64,000 bases of DNA, from NCBI RefSeq assembly GCF_001540865.1, contig NC_033632.1, positions 9,324,271-9,388,270 on the forward strand, read 5' to 3'. The notes below the pieces were generated by a model, which saw only the letters and a list, made by a program, of their open reading frames with translations, did no database searches and was not told the DNA's origin. The DNA comes from Ananas comosus (Eukaryota; Streptophyta; Magnoliopsida; Poales; Bromeliaceae). Position 1 is the first letter of the stretch; the number at the start of each line of letters is the position of its first letter. This document shows, piece after piece, positions 62,981 to 64,000 of this stretch. The translations under genes were made by a program, and so were the position numbers.

Positions 62981-64000
62981 GCATTAGCCTAGCACCGTTA
63001 CTATTGTATGGTTCAACCAAGTAAATTATTGAGATACCCATTATTATACTCTTAGAAATTGTACGAATATATAAAAAAAATTTATTTTTTCTAAGATTAG
63101 ATAATTTTATGAAAGAGATCTCTTACTATTTATTATTTTTAAAGATAAAATGAGTATATCAGTAGTTACTCAATTGTATCATACAATGCGTGGAACAATA
63201 ACAAAATAATAATATCATGAATTTAAGTGCTCGCGCAAGAGCCAAATCTAAATAGCCAAGAAAAAAGAGGAAATGAAGAAGACCAGTCTCCAAATATAAA
63301 TATTTAGCAAATAAAAGGACTTCTTTTTTTAAAAAATAACCTTTAAAAAATTTATAATAGGTGAAATAATTCTTTTAAAATTTTATTTAGCTAACTAACC
63401 TTCTTCTTTCCAACTCAGTGCCATGTGTGATAGAAATGAGAAAAGTTGCGTTCACCGTCTTTAGAAAGCGGTAAATTATTTTCTGTTTTCGGATTGTTAT
63501 TGTTATCTATAGATTTTTTTTTTGTATGAGTTGTAACTGACTTTTGTGAGATTGTGAAGATTGTATCTAAATTATTAAATTTTTTATTTGATTATTAGGA
63601 TTGTATTGAGCGGTTATTAGAATTTTTACAATATTAAGATTTATATGATTTTTTGAAATTTTATGTAGTAACTAAAATTCTATATAAGAAATATATAAAA
63701 AAAAAGACGTATCGTTTACCGCTTTCTATCTCAAGAAAAAGACACGTAAATAATTGAATATCTTCTAAAGTCTTTTCGACCAATTAAAATTATAAATAGA
63801 TTATTTGACAAATTATAAATTTCTTAAGGATTTATTTGAAAACAAATTCAAATGAATTTATCAAGCTTAGAAATTGACCTTTTCTTATAATAATCCTATA
63901 AAAGTTTTAAATTTGTCCAATGATCTTTTCAAAATGTTATGATCTTGTCAAATAAATTTGTCAAATATTATGATCTTTTTGACCAATTAATTTTACAAAT
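62981..64000. other. AT-rich end of the window with a MITE-like piece
   Basis: No gene. At 63467-63717 AAAGCGGTAAATTA and GTTTACCGCTTT face each other about 230 bp apart, related in motif to 48969-49140. From 63760 on, short repeats of TTTGACCAATTAAAATTATAAAT type occur. Confidence 0.45.

Overview
The window is nuclear DNA from a flowering plant: introns with GT..AG borders, pararetrovirus-like remnants, plant LINE, SINE, Helitron and LTR-retrotransposon families, and telomere-type TTTAGGG repeats. The species cannot be fixed from sequence alone; a monocot would fit. There are no bacterial-type operons and no CRISPR. I recognise one host gene. Almost everything else is layered mobile DNA.

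Layout. 1-4985: remnants of two Ty1/copia elements (A and B), the first split by a gypsy LTR. 4985-15341: a pararetrovirus-like promoter/leader repeat present in opposite orientations (5419-6885 on +, 13960-15341 on -). It is split by a young Ty3/gypsy element (7029-10272, AAAAT target duplication, one N inside) and by a solo gypsy LTR (10948-13471, TTGGT duplication). 15868-19326 (-): several small degraded ORFs, including a viroplasmin-like domain, coiled coils and an ATGA stop/start overlap; no polymerase is seen. 19240-22751: a third gypsy LTR carrying a Pack-MULE-like insertion (21240-22197, perfect 10-bp duplication). 22752-24237: another leader copy ending in a tRNA-Met primer-binding site. 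24534-30310: three tandem-repeat arrays, a CACTA-like end and a GC-rich segment. 30870-34551: a copia element (C) with an inverted LTR end, invaded in turn by a 153-bp solo LTR, a SINE and a Helitron; each insertion can be removed to restore the copia sequence. 36299-37048: two more SINEs. 37260-42795 (-): a nearly full-length, frameshifted L1-type LINE with ORF1, endonuclease, reverse transcriptase and RNase H.

43864-55413 (+): the host gene. I could follow 23 coding exons with every splice phase compatible, giving about 1117 residues. The protein begins MFTEGLDEKAINWVKQ, which I recognise as the start of a plant family of unknown biochemical function (Arabidopsis At5g65440/At4g24610 type). 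Its introns hold MULE-like insertions, a partly duplicated exon 12 and a triplicated splice-donor region.

56435-59315: copia element D, gag to integrase, broken. 59988-62573: a fourth gypsy solo LTR with a CATCG duplication. 62814-62967: an old SINE. The rest is AT-rich DNA with MITE-like pieces.

The most unusual items are: the polymerase-less pararetrovirus-like unit with inverted promoter arms; paired TACCGGTAC palindromes at an exact 22-bp spacing in three gypsy LTRs; primer-binding sites duplicated at about 32-35 bp in two unrelated elements; and the interrupted exon duplication in the host gene.
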